Shown piece by piece: positions 47,934-59,511 of a stretch of DNA of 64,000 nt (its first letter is position 1; each line of letters begins with the position of its first letter). The position numbers and the translations under genes were made by a program. The notes beneath the pieces were generated by a model. That model had not been told where the DNA came from. It did no database searches and saw only the letters and a list, made by a program, of their open reading frames with translations. Location: contig CABFPE010001038.1 of NCBI GenBank assembly GCA_900660155.1, forward strand, positions 29,315 through 93,314, given 5' to 3'. The DNA comes from Hofstenia miamia. Its lineage: Eukaryota; Xenacoelomorpha; Acoela; Hofsteniidae.

Positions 47934-48428
47934 TTAAATTAATTTGTCAAGTCTTCCAAATGTTTCTAGTTTAACTGTCGTAGGAGAGGTGCTACATTCG
48001 GGTTCATCATCAGAGTTCTGATTTGAACCGATCTGAGCTTCCGCGTCAGAGCCATTGTGGTTGTGCTCTGATGCTATCTCTGTGATACTACCCAGAGCAG
48101 CTCCGCAACTAGAGCCTACATCAGAAGAATGTTTGGATAATGGCTTTACTCGCATTTCGACATTCGTAGAGGGCGTTGGAGGCTCGGAATGTGATCTTAG
48201 GAAATCCACAGTCTTCAAATCATTGCTGAGCGGAGGATAACTGTACTTTTGGGAAGAACTACTGTTCAATCTTAAACTATGAAGTGGTAAACTCTGTGAT
48301 CTCACTCCGTAATATGATTGGGCATTTGATTTGTTGCTGCAGAGTGTCATAGTGGCATAGGGGTGAGTAGCAAATGTACGATCTCCTCGCATTTTTGGAT
48401 TCATTAATGTGGACAGTCCACTTTCGTT
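47934..48428 (-). CDS. Terminal exon: serine-rich cytoplasmic-tail-like protein end
   Basis: After an acceptor (TTACTGTTTAG, next to 48428) an uninterrupted frame of 164 codons runs to a stop at 47936-47934. It begins NESGLSTLMNPKMRGDRTFA and is rich in S, T, P and N, with acidic patches (SDAEAQIGSNQNSDDEPECS) and an end TFGRLDKLI. No folded domain is seen. It looks like an intracellular, phosphorylatable tail. Codon use and coding quality differ from the decayed ORFs around it. It begins in phase 0, the same phase as the end of the TM exon at 58202-58435, so it could be the tail of that receptor. This is inference, as other exons may lie between. Confidence 0.65.
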   Translation of the reverse strand, partial: NESGLSTLMNPKMRGDRTFATHPYATMTLCSNKSNAQSYYGVRSQSLPLHSLRLNSSSSQKYSYPPLSNDLKTVDFLRSHSEPPTPSTNVEMRVKPLSKHSSDVGSSCGAALGSITEIASEHNHNGSDAEAQIGSNQNSDDEPECSTSPTTVKLETFGRLDKLI

Positions 48429-48620
48429 CTAAACAGTAATAGTGAATTTTTGGATTCATTAATGTGGACAGTCCACTTTCGTTCTAAACAGTAATAGTGA
48501 ATTTTTGGATTCATTAATGTGGACAGTCCACTTTCGTTCTAAACAGTAATAGTGAATAATTTTTGGATTCATTAACGTGGAGAGTCCACTTTCGTTCTAA
48601 ACAGTAACAATGAATTTTTT
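48392..48620. repeat. 55-bp tandem repeat carrying a splice acceptor
   Basis: About four copies of a 55-57 bp unit (starting at 48392, 48447, 48502 and about 48559), nearly identical. Read on the minus strand, each copy holds the polypyrimidine/AG (CTGTTTAG) and the first ~27 nt of the terminal exon. Confidence 0.85.
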
Positions 48621-49100
48621 CATTATTATAGACTAAATCGAAGTGTTTTGCCGGATAGTTTTAACGATTAGCATGGTTTGGGAAGCACCTATTATAAACA
48701 AATTGAGTGTATTTTAAGTTCAAAACATTGCCTAATTTTTTGATAAAAACATAAAATTATATGGAATTGTTGAAATGGTAGTGTTCATACATTAACCATT
48801 TTAAAACTTCCTCGAGGACAGTGCGAGGCAGTGTAATTGTTAGAGAGAAATCCTCTATTAGCAAGACTATTATTTAGACAAAGCCACCAGCTGTCCAGGC
48901 ATAGAGTTTCATTCTAATGACGTTAGAAGGAAAGAAAATTTGCTGAAACTCAACGTTAAAGAAATTAACAAATTAGCGAATTTTTACTAAACTACTACTT
49001 ATTTACGAAATATTCAATTTTGACAATAAACACCTTGAGTTATCACTTGCTAAACCATTTCGCCTACAATTCACACATTTTTGCGAAAATAATTTATTAA
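48621..49100. other. Intronic or intergenic sequence, nothing recognised
   Basis: AT-rich, no ORF or repeat recognised. Confidence 0.35.
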
Positions 49101-50577
49101 AGCAAAAAGTTATTATAACTTTAAATAACAAAGTTATTAACTTAATAATGAACTTCGTTATAAATCAACAGCAGAGTTATACTTAATGGTAAGAAATCAA
49201 AATACATAATAACTAACCGCTGGATGCCTCCAGGGGCGTACCCAGGATTTTCTGACGGGGGGGACATCATTGTTGTTCCGTAATGCGGGGCGAAGCCCCG
49301 CGAAAATTTTTGAAAATATTGAGAAAATAGACCCTAAAAAATGCATTTCACGATCCTAGATTTTAAATTTTTCAATTTTTTACGAAAATTTTTTTGATTT
49401 ATCCAGTCAAAATTAAATTTGGAAACCTGACGGGGGGGNNNNNNNNNNNNNNNNNNNNNNNNNNNNNNNNNNNNNNNNNNNNNNNNNNNNNNNNNNNNNN
49501 NNNNNNNNNNNNNNNNNNNNNNNNNNNNNNNNNNNNNNNNNNNNNNNNNNNNNNNNNNNNNNNNNNNNNNNNNNNNNNNNNNNNNNNNNNNNNNNNNNNN
49601 NNNNNNNNNNNNNNNNNNNNNNNNNNNNNNNNNNNNNNNNNNNNNNNNNNNNNNNNNNNNNNNNNNNNNNNNNNNNNNNNNNNNNNNNNNNNNGGGGGGG
49701 GGGGGACATTCCACCATGTCCCCCCTGGGTACGCCACTGGATGCCTCAGGTCACAGTTCTAAGCCCCATCCTATTTGAAATCTATGTGAAGGACCTTACC
49801 CAAAATGTAAAAAATAGTAAAATTTATCAATATGCAGGTGATACCTGTCTCATAAGCACTGATATAAATGCCTTTAATGAAACTAAAAGCTAACAAAATG
49901 ATATCGAAAATTTAACAAAATATTTATTAAATGGTCAATTAAAGTAAATTTTGAAAAAACACAATTCATAATGTTCTCTCTTAAGACACACAGAAATCTC
50001 ACAAAAAACATAGAATTTAATATAAATCAGGTACCAATATAGCAAAGCAAATCTATTAACTATTTAGATGTTGAAATTTACAATGATTTAAATTTCGAAA
50101 AATTCTTAATGGCAAATTCAAAAAATGGCTTCTGGAGTTAGTTATTTTTCATCTTCGAAATGTTTCAAACACATACCACAAACAATTAATAAATGCACTC
50201 GGCTTATCGCACTTTCAATACTGTTAATTCTTTACAAATATAAATTTAAAATATCGCATGTTTTTGTCTAAAACTTTCAATTGATACCTAAATATAAAAG
50301 CATTCAATTTCGCGCAAAAACATGACAATATATTAAATTAAATAAATTTTCTAAAAAATTTGTATGCTTAGATAAACATTATAATAGCTTTTGTCACACA
50401 GCAAGTAAGATATGGAATAACTTAGATTACGAAAATCAAATCGAAAAAAATTACAAAAAATTCCGGAAAAATTGCGAACATTCCTCTTTAATAGACAATT
50501 GATTCTTAACGACAATAATACACTACACCCATTCGAAAGTTTTGTATAACACTAGCAAACCAATCACGCACACACAA

Positions 50578-50618
<41 letters not shown>

Positions 50619-50720
50619 ATATTATTTTGTAAATACATGTACAAGTATTTGTAGTTTTTAGGTTTTGTACTAATTTACAGCAAATTTACACCAATAAATT
50701 TGCTTTGACTCATATGCAAA
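49101..50720 (+). mobile_element. LINE relic: RT, C-terminus and 3' UTR, split by a MITE
   Basis: Left of the MITE, 49175-49230 reads LNGKKSKYIITNRWMP. Right of it the frame continues as MPQVTVLSPILFEIYVKDL, the GVPQGS..GP.LF.IYINDL block of LINE RTs, and then IYQYAGDTCLIS, where the catalytic YADD is YAGD. The RT C-terminus near 50395-50470 reads CHTASKIWNNLDYENQIEKN. A ~200-bp tail follows with a (TA)n at 50580-50614. Many stops; dead. The family is of the CR1/Jockey type. Confidence 0.8.
49231..49739. mobile_element. hAT-type MITE with gap, TSD gatgcctc
   Basis: CAGGGGCGTACCCAGG at 49231 and CCTGGGTACGCCACTG ending at 49739 are inverted ends. gatgcctc is duplicated exactly at 49223-49230 and 49740-49747. 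Runs of G next to both gap edges (49439-49693 are N) probably caused the gap. The CAGTGGCGTA-type end is a widespread invertebrate MITE signature. Confidence 0.92.
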
Positions 50721-51611
50721 AGATGAAATTAAAAAATGGTAAAGACGAATAAAATAAATTTCGCTCAATTGCGCTCTCAACTAGGCATCTAGGGATGTGA
50801 ACGAGTGTGGAAACACATAAGAGTGTGTAATTGAGATTATATAATGTTATTTATTTGAATTGCAATATTAATGCTATTTACATAAGATATATGCGTGGGA
50901 ATCATTTAGGTATTTTCCATTTTTTTAAATCATTTTAACTTAATTTTTTCTCTCCAATACATTTTATCAAAAGTAAGAAATATTAAATGGATTTATCGAG
51001 CCTTAAATCATTTTCATGCAGTGCTAAGAACAAATTTATTGCGACTAGGACACGGGCATAAGCAGGGTTTTGACCAATTCGAAAATATTGAAAATGCCCT
51101 GAGTTTTTAAAATTTTCGAATTTTATATTGAACATTTTTTAACTTAAAGAAATTTCACTATGTTCCCTTACTTTCGGATGCCATTGGATTAGGAAAGCCA
51201 AAACAGATATCTATTTGTGTTTAAAAATACATATAAAAAGTATTTTGCGCTTTACTCTAGGCTTGTAAAATTCATGAATTTAAATGAGAATGATCAAAAG
51301 AAAGACAGTTTCCAAAAAAATTTAAAAAAATTCAAAGGCGAAATTCATCAAAAACATAAACAACCGCAAATGAACTGTAATGTTGAATTTCACAGTAAAT
51401 TATTGTATTACATATTAGAATTGAATATTTCAGTTGTAGATTTGTAAAATGTATATAAGGACTTGCGGGCGGGTCATTTTTGACAGCCGAACACGTAAAA
51501 TAAAGAAAATCGCGCCCGTAAAGCCTTGGCCCACCGGTGCTCCTCGCAGTATTCTTATGCATCCCGCAGCCCACCCATATATGTCTATGTCCACTTGTAT
51601 AATCTTTCAGC
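50721..51611. other. No recognisable gene
   Basis: Contains a 76-codon lysine-rich ORF (51217-51447) in A-rich sequence and a short GC-richer patch at 51462-51580. Neither is recognised. Confidence 0.35.
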
Positions 51612-51614
51612 TTA

Positions 51615-52159
51615 AGGTGTGTTTCAACTATCGACTTTTATCATCTGTCAAGAAATCGGTGATAAAAGTCGATAGTGTGAACACTCGATCTGCTTTTTTA
51701 TCGGCTGATAAAAGTCGATAGTCTGAACGCTCCATCCGATTTTTTGGCAAAACAGCCAGATTACTGCCATCTGATAATTTATCAGCTGATAAAAGTCGAT
51801 AGTCTGAACGGTACTAAAACTAGTCGATAAGCTACTTGAAACTAATTGCTTACTTTTCAAGTAGGGAACAGACTTCCAAAATGTAAATTATTGTCGTTGA
51901 AATATTTCAACTTCAAAATATGTAAACATTGTTTACATTATCCAAGACAAACCAATCCATAAACAGATGTTGTTGTTTTTCTTACTGTCAATCAAAAGAT
52001 GATAATTTATCATCTGATAAAAAATCGATAGTCGGAACGCTCTTCCAACTCCGCTTTTTCTGATAAAAAATCGGATGATAAAAAATCGCCAATGTGAACG
52101 AAAAAAATTGCATTTTCGATTAAAATCTGCTGATAAAAGTCGATAGCGGGAACACACCT
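51615..52159. mobile_element. Harbinger-like MITE, TSD TTA, with internal repeats of its end motif
   Basis: Starts AGGTGTGTTTCAACTATCGA and ends as its inverted copy (...GGGAACACACCT), with TTA on both sides (51612-51614 and 52160-52162). A 3-bp TWA target fits PIF/Harbinger. The motif TGATAAAAGTCGATAGT(C/G)TGAAC recurs at about 51660, 51708, 51788, 52017 and 52131, in direct orientation. No coding region. Confidence 0.82.
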
Positions 52160-52162
52160 TTA

Positions 52163-54080
52163 GACATAATAGTTAATAGAATCAAACAAAAAAAGCCACG
52201 CTCAAACAATACTCAAATAATGTTGCAGAACCAATTAGAGGAACTCAAAATATTTCTTCTGCAACAAAAATATTACCGTTTGTATAGAAGCTGAAACAAA
52301 GTCAAACACGAAAAAGAAAATCTAGTTGAATTTAGTAAATCCACCAGCCTGTACCTCATCAAGCCCTTCCGAAGCCCGACTAAGCCCGCAAAACACTAGT
52401 TGTATACCATTGTATATTTGAGTTTAATCGTTTTATGCAGGAATTTATCGAATTTTACGAATTGTCGAACTATGCTTTAAAATTGTTTATTGAACTACAC
52501 GATTAATTTTTGTCAATTACAATCGGATATTACAAAATTCATTCTGTTTCATTACATTTATGTTTCAAAAAAATGCATTTTTATTTGAAAAATCGCATAT
52601 GAATGCTCTTGTTTATTCAATAGTAAAACCGAGCTAAATCTGTTAATATCAAGCCTTGAATGTAAACTTATTCTTAACCCTAAACTGCATCCATAATTTC
52701 TCAAAGCATATTGAAAATATCTGAATATTGACATATTTATTGGCAAAAGTTAAGAATTAACGATTTTTAATGAACCATGAGATTTCTTGAAAGCATTCAG
52801 GTAGGTCATGAGTAAAGTCTGAGGTCATGGCCTGAACAGGTTCGCGACCAAATAGGAGAGACGGTGTTGTCTTCAGGTCTTAGAAATTATATTTTTCTTC
52901 TTGGGATTTCAATTTTTACACATACAAAAGAGCACTAGAAGGATGACGTCGATACAAAAGAGTGTAATCAATAAACAGAATTAGGAAATTTATGAAAAAT
53001 TTCGAAATCTTCAAAATACAGAAATATCTTTATTGTTAAGGAGCTCTAATAACTTAGGAAAGTTAGTTGTTACATGTTAAGTACACACTAAGTCTATATT
53101 TTGATAGGATTAACAAATTGTAGTATTTTACTACATAAAAAATATTTTACTGAAAAATTAACTGTAAGAAACTACAAAAATTATCTAAAATTTTCGCTTT
53201 AGGAAAATAGATTTTACACAAAAATTATAAATAGACATTTTTTATCTTCTCAAATGCTATTAGACAATTGCGCGGTGATTTAAGAAAGAAGTACTTTAAG
53301 CGGGCGTTCCATATTTAGATAATGTATTACAATAAAATCCAATCAGCGATTACGAGCTCGTTTAAAATCGTCCACGCGTTGCTAATTTTATCAGACGAAG
53401 GCTAAACTCGAATCGTAAAAGCAATGAAATGTCAAAAAATAATCAATTTTATTAAAATGTTATTTGGCCTAATGCGCTCTTGCTCAAACACCAGCGTCAA
53501 ATGAATTTTTCCCCAAAGAATTGTCCCGTTTGCTAATGCAATGACAGACTGTGAAGTAATCAATATTTCAGGTAAATAAAACGTCGAGAACTTATTTGAT
53601 AAAATACGTCCCTCATTAAGATATTTAAATACAATTTTGAGTAATCATTAAGAATAATCAAGCTAGTTTCTCGAGGGTACTAAATATTGAAATCCAAATA
53701 TGAATGACTTTCTCAATTATATATATATATATATATATGAAACAAACGATTTAAGAAATACAAATAAGTACTGGCGCAAACATGCTATTACAATATTGTG
53801 TACAACCACTGAGTGCATAGGCCGTTCACTTAAGAAATTATTGGAGCATAAAATAAATTAATAGTGCATTTATTAAGCGCATCAATTACCCCTATTTTTA
53901 CAGTTTTCCATTAACAAAAAGACGATAAAATTCGAAGATTTTCGCATCTTCTGCTTTCAACATGATTCTACTGAAACTAATTAGTTGCTAAATTATGAGT
54001 TACCATTGCTTCTAAAAAATCAATAGGCATTTTCAAATTTTTTCATGATTTTTCATTACATTGTCACTATCAATAAATAC
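52163..54080. other. No recognisable gene
   Basis: AT-rich sequence with one microsatellite (TA)n at 53719-53738. It would be intronic if the two receptor-like exons belong together. Confidence 0.35.
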
Positions 54081-54088
54081 ATATGCAT

Positions 54089-54766
54089 CAGGGATCGTTG
54101 GATTTTAATCGCGATTAATCGTATGAAAAAAATGTTGGCGATAGATTAATCGCTGCTGCCAGGAGATTAATAATCGCGATTAATCGTCGATTAATCTACT
54201 TCTGATTAAAAATATTTAAAATACAATATATCAATTGAAAGATATTGAAAATAGAAAATATCAACTATTATTGTTAGTTGAGATAATTCCTGAAGTCATT
54301 TTACACCACATGTGCTTGTTAGGGTAAAGACATATTTGGATCTCTAAGTCGAGGGGTAATAAACGATTTTGGAAATCAGATAGAGCATAACCAGCTTTGC
54401 TGAACAGTCTCTCAACCTGATTAGAAGTTGGCGTGATAAAATCGAGGATCCTTATATATAGAATTAGGCGACATCCGACGCTTCCTAATTATGTTAGATG
54501 CCTAACCATCACGCTTTTCTTCTATGTCCGGTGTTAAGGTTTTCTTTTGAAAAACATATGACACAAGAATAGTGGCCATAGATAAGATATCAAACCGAAA
54601 ATGACAACACGTAACTGAATGTATAAGCATCAACTTAATTAGAATAATCTAGATTAATCGAGCACGCTGTTTACGATTAATCGAATCTACTTGACCAACA
54701 CGATAGATTAATCCATCCGATTAATCTCGATTAATCGTGTTGACGATTAATCATGTTGGATCCCTG
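54089..54766 (-). mobile_element. hAT element remnant, TSD atatgcat, ATTAATCG repeats
   Basis: CAGGGATCGTTGGATT at the left and ...GTTGGATCCCTG at the right are inverted ends. atatgcat is duplicated exactly at 54081-54088 and 54767-54774. Both subterminal regions are packed with ATTAATCG / CGATTAAT units. The interior still encodes the hAT dimerisation domain (next entry), so this is a deletion derivative of an autonomous element. Confidence 0.95.
54261..54444 (-). pseudogene. hAT transposase C-terminal dimerisation domain
   Basis: One open minus-strand frame reads ITPTSNQVERLFSKAGYALS and DFQNRLLPLDLEIQICLYPN, then a stop. This is the conserved hAT C-terminal block (P.SS..ER.FS.AG......R..L.....E....L..N). 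The DDE core and BED zinc finger are gone. It identifies the family of the enclosing element directly. Confidence 0.88.
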
Positions 54767-54774
54767 ATATGCAT

Positions 54775-57700
54775 GCACATGTACATCTATGTTGAAAAAT
54801 GAATGCACTTACTGCAATAAGTAATATTTTTTAAAATTCGAAAGTGCCCCGATTTATTTTTGCCCAATAATAGTAGTGTAGTTAATGTTTCAACAATTGC
54901 ATAAAATAGGAATAAGTTCTGTCAAGATTAGTTTTGCGTTAGAAAAAAATTTAAAAAATTGTTGTACAGAAGTTAAGATTAGTGTCTAGAAATCTGCTTT
55001 ATCACAATATGTTGACTATTAATTCTTAGTTGCTCATTCGGTTAAAAATTAGTCATTGCAATTAAAAATGGCAAATTCCCCAATGCATCCAATCATTGGC
55101 AGTGCAAGTGGGGCAGAGGGGGTAGTTGCCCCTCAATATTTCAAAAAGTCTCCCTAAATTTCAGTAAAAATAATTTTAGATAGTTAGCAATAAATTTTAC
55201 TTGCCTAACCAAAATTTGGGTTGAAAAAAAAATTTCGTGAATTTTCGTCAATCTACTAGATTATTTACTGATTGATTGAAATGCGTTCTTATGATAACTT
55301 TCTACTTGCTTTGTGCAATTTTCTCAAGAAATGAAACTTTTCTGTTGCGCATCTCATAAGTCATTAACTTTGTCCCAATGCATTTCCATGTGCCTGTTAT
55401 GATGCGTTATTTGACTTAAACTTATGAGTAGAAAACTACCATGAACATTCCTTTCAGATTGAAATAGTTACAATACCTGCATGCATATTGAGTGATTGAA
55501 TCTAAAACTATAAATTGTTGCACGAATTAAACGTCTTAGAAATGCTGATTCCCTGCAAGCGGGTATATCTTTTCTTGCAGAAATGTTCCCTCCAATGGAC
55601 CAATCCCCTATGATATCGATTGCAAATTTCATATGAAACACCTAGGGTTCAGTCTTCTCTACTAAATATTTTAGAAACTCATCAATCACTATTTCAACTG
55701 CCATTCCCTCAAGTGATTAGCTTCGCATTGAATAATCTCTGTTTGCTTTGCCCAAGAAATCAAATGAAGACAAGGTTGGAGTTATTGTGTTTAAAGTCTC
55801 GGTAAGGCATCCATTCATAATTAATCTAAGCTTGTAGTATTCCCCAATAGCCAGTTGCAGATTTCCCAATATTGTACTTGCATTTTAATTTGGCCAATCT
55901 TGAGGATATAAATTCAAGTTTATGCTAGAAGATATTACTGAAAGTAGATATTTCCCAACAACATTTACAAAAAACAAACCCTACTTCTGATCGTCAACTA
56001 ACATACGATAATTTTTAACCAGGACCCCGATCGCTAAAAGTAACAATTATAAAAAAGTCCATTCCCTCCTAAACTAAATCCATACAAATGTTTTGATTTC
56101 TGTACATTTTGAATAATGAACTTATAATTAGAATTTCGTAACATTTCAATGATTAAATAAATCTCCATAATCTCTTTAAAAGGGTTTGGTGATTTATTAA
56201 CAGAAACAGCTAGAGCTCCCCTGATACTCTGAATTAAGCAAGGAGAAAACATGAGCGTTTTTTAAAATTGGTCTTTTTTGAAAAATGGTTAATACTTATA
56301 GTACTATTGGCCCATCAAAATTTTTTATTAGAGATGTTCATCATTAGATGGGAGCACATTCACCAAGTATCCCAAGATTTCCAAATTCTGCAAAAGCTTG
56401 GAGCGAAATGATAAAATATTTTATAGCTTTGACAGAAATATCTAATACACAAACAAAAGTAATCAAATTACGTACGAGAATTTCGTTAATTTGTAAATGT
56501 ACAATGTGTTGATAATATTTTGTAAGTAGTATATTTTATATATTTTTTTTGTATTTAATATTGTATTTGGCTTGATTATTGCAATAAATTTAGGTTGGCT
56601 CATATATTTTTATTCACAATGACCAGTTTGGGAGAAAATAGAATTTGTTCAGAAATTGGAAAGCAGTTAAAAAATGTATTTTTAGAAAAGCCTCATATAA
56701 ACGGCATTTGAACATCGTTCAAACATTTGTTTCCACTAGTTTTCAAGCATAACACTATCTGCTTAAACCACTTAAGCATTTGCTTGGCCGCACATTTTAG
56801 GAAATTGAGTCTAATTAAACAAATATTTTAATTTGTCTCAAAACGAAAACATATCAACTTTCGACAAATCAAGCAATTATAGGTACACATTACAAAAGCA
56901 AACTTTAAATAGGTTCTTTCAAGAACAACAATATTAGGAGAATTAAAGGAATCGATTTTCCATGAAGTATAAAATAGAAATATTGTTGTTACTTTGAAGT
57001 AAATTTCTTCAAACACAGATTCTTGGCGTTTAGATCAAATATATAATATAAATTGTTTCTATCATATAATCTCAACTATTCATTACTGATGGCAATTTTA
57101 AAGGCTGCTTGGAATAGCTACTTTTAATACTTAGAAAAGACTAGTGGAAAGTATGTGGTTAGTTATTGTCCAGAGTAAATGAAAGTGGGAAAGACATTTA
57201 TTGTAAAGTAACCATTAAATTTCAAGCCAATAGCATATCAGAAGCGATATTTAGAGGAGAAAGTTTAATCCAATTTGAGCAGAAAGTATATAGAACAAGG
57301 GGAGGGGGCTTTTGGGAATATACAGCTCATAGATAAAGCATTTTTGGGGGGATTTTATTAGAAAATGGCGTGGATAGTATACAGGAAGTGATATCACAAT
57401 ACAACAGGTAGGTGGGTACTAAGGTCACTAATGGCCAATCGAGTTTTGCAGAAGTGGGTTGGAAAGTATGCATAGAGTCACATAGTATAACTTAGAGAAT
57501 TGTGAGTAAACACTTTTACATGTATGACTTGAAGATGTATACTAGTACAAGTTTATAGAGGAAAAAGAATTGAAAACAAACAGTGGAAAAATTTGAAGAG
57601 GTAAAAGAACGTTACAAGCACGTAAAAGTGATAGGGGAAACCAGAACACATAATGAAGAGATGAAGAAAGACCAGGAGGGAAATGAAAAAAAGAGAAAGG

Positions 57701-58201
57701 AAGGTATGACAGAAGCACAAATTTAATATCTCAGTAGGACATACCATCATAAGATGTCTTGAAGGAATAGGTAGATGAAAGAGAATGAATTAATGAGCTC
57801 AGGTCAAAAAGATTCTTTGAGATAAGACGTACAGATTAAAAAGGTGATTGAGACCAGCCATTGTAGTGGTAGATAACGATGAAAGCTTATGTACAGGCTG
57901 AAGACATAGCAGTTCAAAGGACGGAAATGTAGAAAGCAGAGTGAAAAATAGAATGGATAAGCATAGGGAGTTGGCAGGGGAAATTGAGAAATTATAAAAA
58001 CTTAAGAAAGTTTTTGTAATCTGAGTAGTTGCTCTACCTCTAGGAAAAGAACACAGAAGCAGAGTTAAAATTTGAAAAAAGAAAGACGCGGTATACATAA
58101 AGCAGCTTTGTTAGCAATTGATAGTCCTAAGGAAACCTATGGTACTCCATGGAAACGGTTGATTATTTAGGGTAGGGGAGCTATAAAGTAAAGTTCTTTA
58201 C
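54775..58201. other. Probable intron or spacer, nothing recognised
   Basis: No convincing exon or repeat. A GC-rich scrap (gtggggcagagggggtagttgcccc, about 55108-55132) may be a remnant of a MITE end. The ORFs at 55620-55805, 56034-56252 and 57553-58098 have compositions expected by chance. Confidence 0.35.
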
Positions 58202-58435
58202 CTTCTGATGAGTGAAGCGCTTGATTTCCTTTCGTGAATAATTAAATAACAAAATGCCAAATATGGCTGAAGTTGCTTGAATGGCTACTGTACATAAATA
58301 ATTTGCCCAATTCAGGTGTATAACGTTGTAAAGTAAATGCAAACACCAGGTGATGCCAAGAAGAAATAAAACGATGAGACTTTTACTTAACCATGTTCTC
58401 TGGAAATCAATCACTCGCTTGTTGTAGAATCGAGT
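58202..58435 (-). CDS. Adhesion-GPCR-like exon: third intracellular loop, TM6, TM7
   Basis: Exactly 78 codons between an acceptor (TGCATTTAG|ACTCGATTC) and a donor (CAGAAG|GTAAAG), phase 0 at both ends. It reads a loop TRFYNKRVIDFQRTWLSK, then TM6 SLIVLFLLGITWCLHLLYNV with the family's LLGITW motif, a short extracellular loop, TM7 YLCTVAIQATSAIFGILLFN, and a basic juxtamembrane start of the tail (YSRKEIKRFTHQK). LLG.TW in TM6 and the IFGILLF..SRKEIKRF ending are those of class B2/secretin-like seven-transmembrane receptors. Upstream exons (extracellular domain, GAIN domain, TM1-5) were not found in 58.4-64 kb. It looks functional. Confidence 0.72.
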
Positions 58436-58524
58436 CTAAATGCATCACATTTAGTTACAACTTTCTATAGAAGATTAACCAATGCTATTAAGGTATTAAA
58501 TATATATATCATTGATATTTTAAT

Positions 58525-59131
58525 CAGTGTTGGGAAAAAATCCGATTAAATTAAAAAATCAAAAAAATCGGATTTTTTGATTTAAATCGGATTTATTGAT
58601 TTAAATCGGATTTTTTTACCTAAATTTCAATTTTACCCAGACAATCTTCCAAGGTAGCAAATATTAGAAATCCTTTTGATACTACTATTTATGAAATACG
58701 ATAATTTCANCAGTGTTGGGAAAAAATCCGATTTAAATTAAAAAATCAAAAAAATCGGATTTTTTGATTTAAATCGGATTTATTGATTTAAATCGGATTT
58801 TTTTACCTAAATTTCAATTTTACCCAGACAATCTTCCAAGGTAGTAACTATTAGAAATCCTTTTGATACTACTATTTATGAAATACGATAATTTCATCAA
58901 TTTGAAATAAACTGAAGATAAAAACATGCAAAACAACATTTCAGGACTGACCAATTCATTCCAATATCAGGGCAATGACTTCAAAACAATTAGAATACAC
59001 TACTTGCATTTCTTTTAGTGTACTTGATTTAAATCAATAATTTAACTAATAATGTGCTTTGATTTAAATCATGATTTAAATCCGATTTAAATCAATGATT
59101 TAAATCAAGTGATTTAAATCGACCAACACTG
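58525..59131. mobile_element. hAT-type MITE with GATTTAAATC repeats, TSD attttaat
   Basis: CAGTGTTGGGAAAAAATCCG at the left and ...TCGACCAACACTG at the right, with attttaat at 58517-58524 and 59132-59139. Both ends are built of GATTTAAATC(GG) palindromes. The left 185 bp occur twice (58525-58709 and 58711 onward) separated by a single n (58710), most likely an unmerged contig overlap with allelic differences. Confidence 0.92.
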
Positions 59132-59511
59132 ATTTTAATTGAAGCAATGTAGATAAATTATAGATAAAATATACTTAGCAAATATAATGGTACTTTTGCG
59201 TTATCTCTTCTCACCCAAATATTGCAAAAATTTCTAATTCATCAACGTAATGATAATAACATTACCATATCCCAAACTCCAAACCTAACTCTAACTGTAA
59301 TCCTAACTCTAGCCCTAACCCAAAACATAACTCGCTAAGCACAACCCAACATTAAGCTAGCCCTAATCTTACCTCAAACCATAAACCTAACATTATGCTA
59401 GGTTATTTATCATGACAGAGTCGCTCAGTGAAAATATATTCATTTTGATTTATGTAAACAAACAAACTACGTAAAAAGATGTGAGGAAAAGGCGCTTTGT
59501 TGATTGAACAA

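Noticed and set aside
48392-48620. A CRISPR-like array of direct repeats
   Set aside because: Eukaryotic sequence, tandem units without unique spacers, and overlap with an exon start.
49334-49762. Four overlapping open frames on both strands
   Set aside because: They run through the N gap at 49439-49693 inside a MITE.
57553-58098. Two minus-strand ORFs rich in F, L and S near the GPCR exon, tested as further receptor exons
   Set aside because: No receptor motifs, no matching splice sites, and a composition expected from the purine-rich complementary strand.
59280-59400. A telomeric repeat array
   Set aside because: Units are degenerate and lie as inverted arms of a MITE with a matching partner at 60245-60335. 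It is not a chromosome end.
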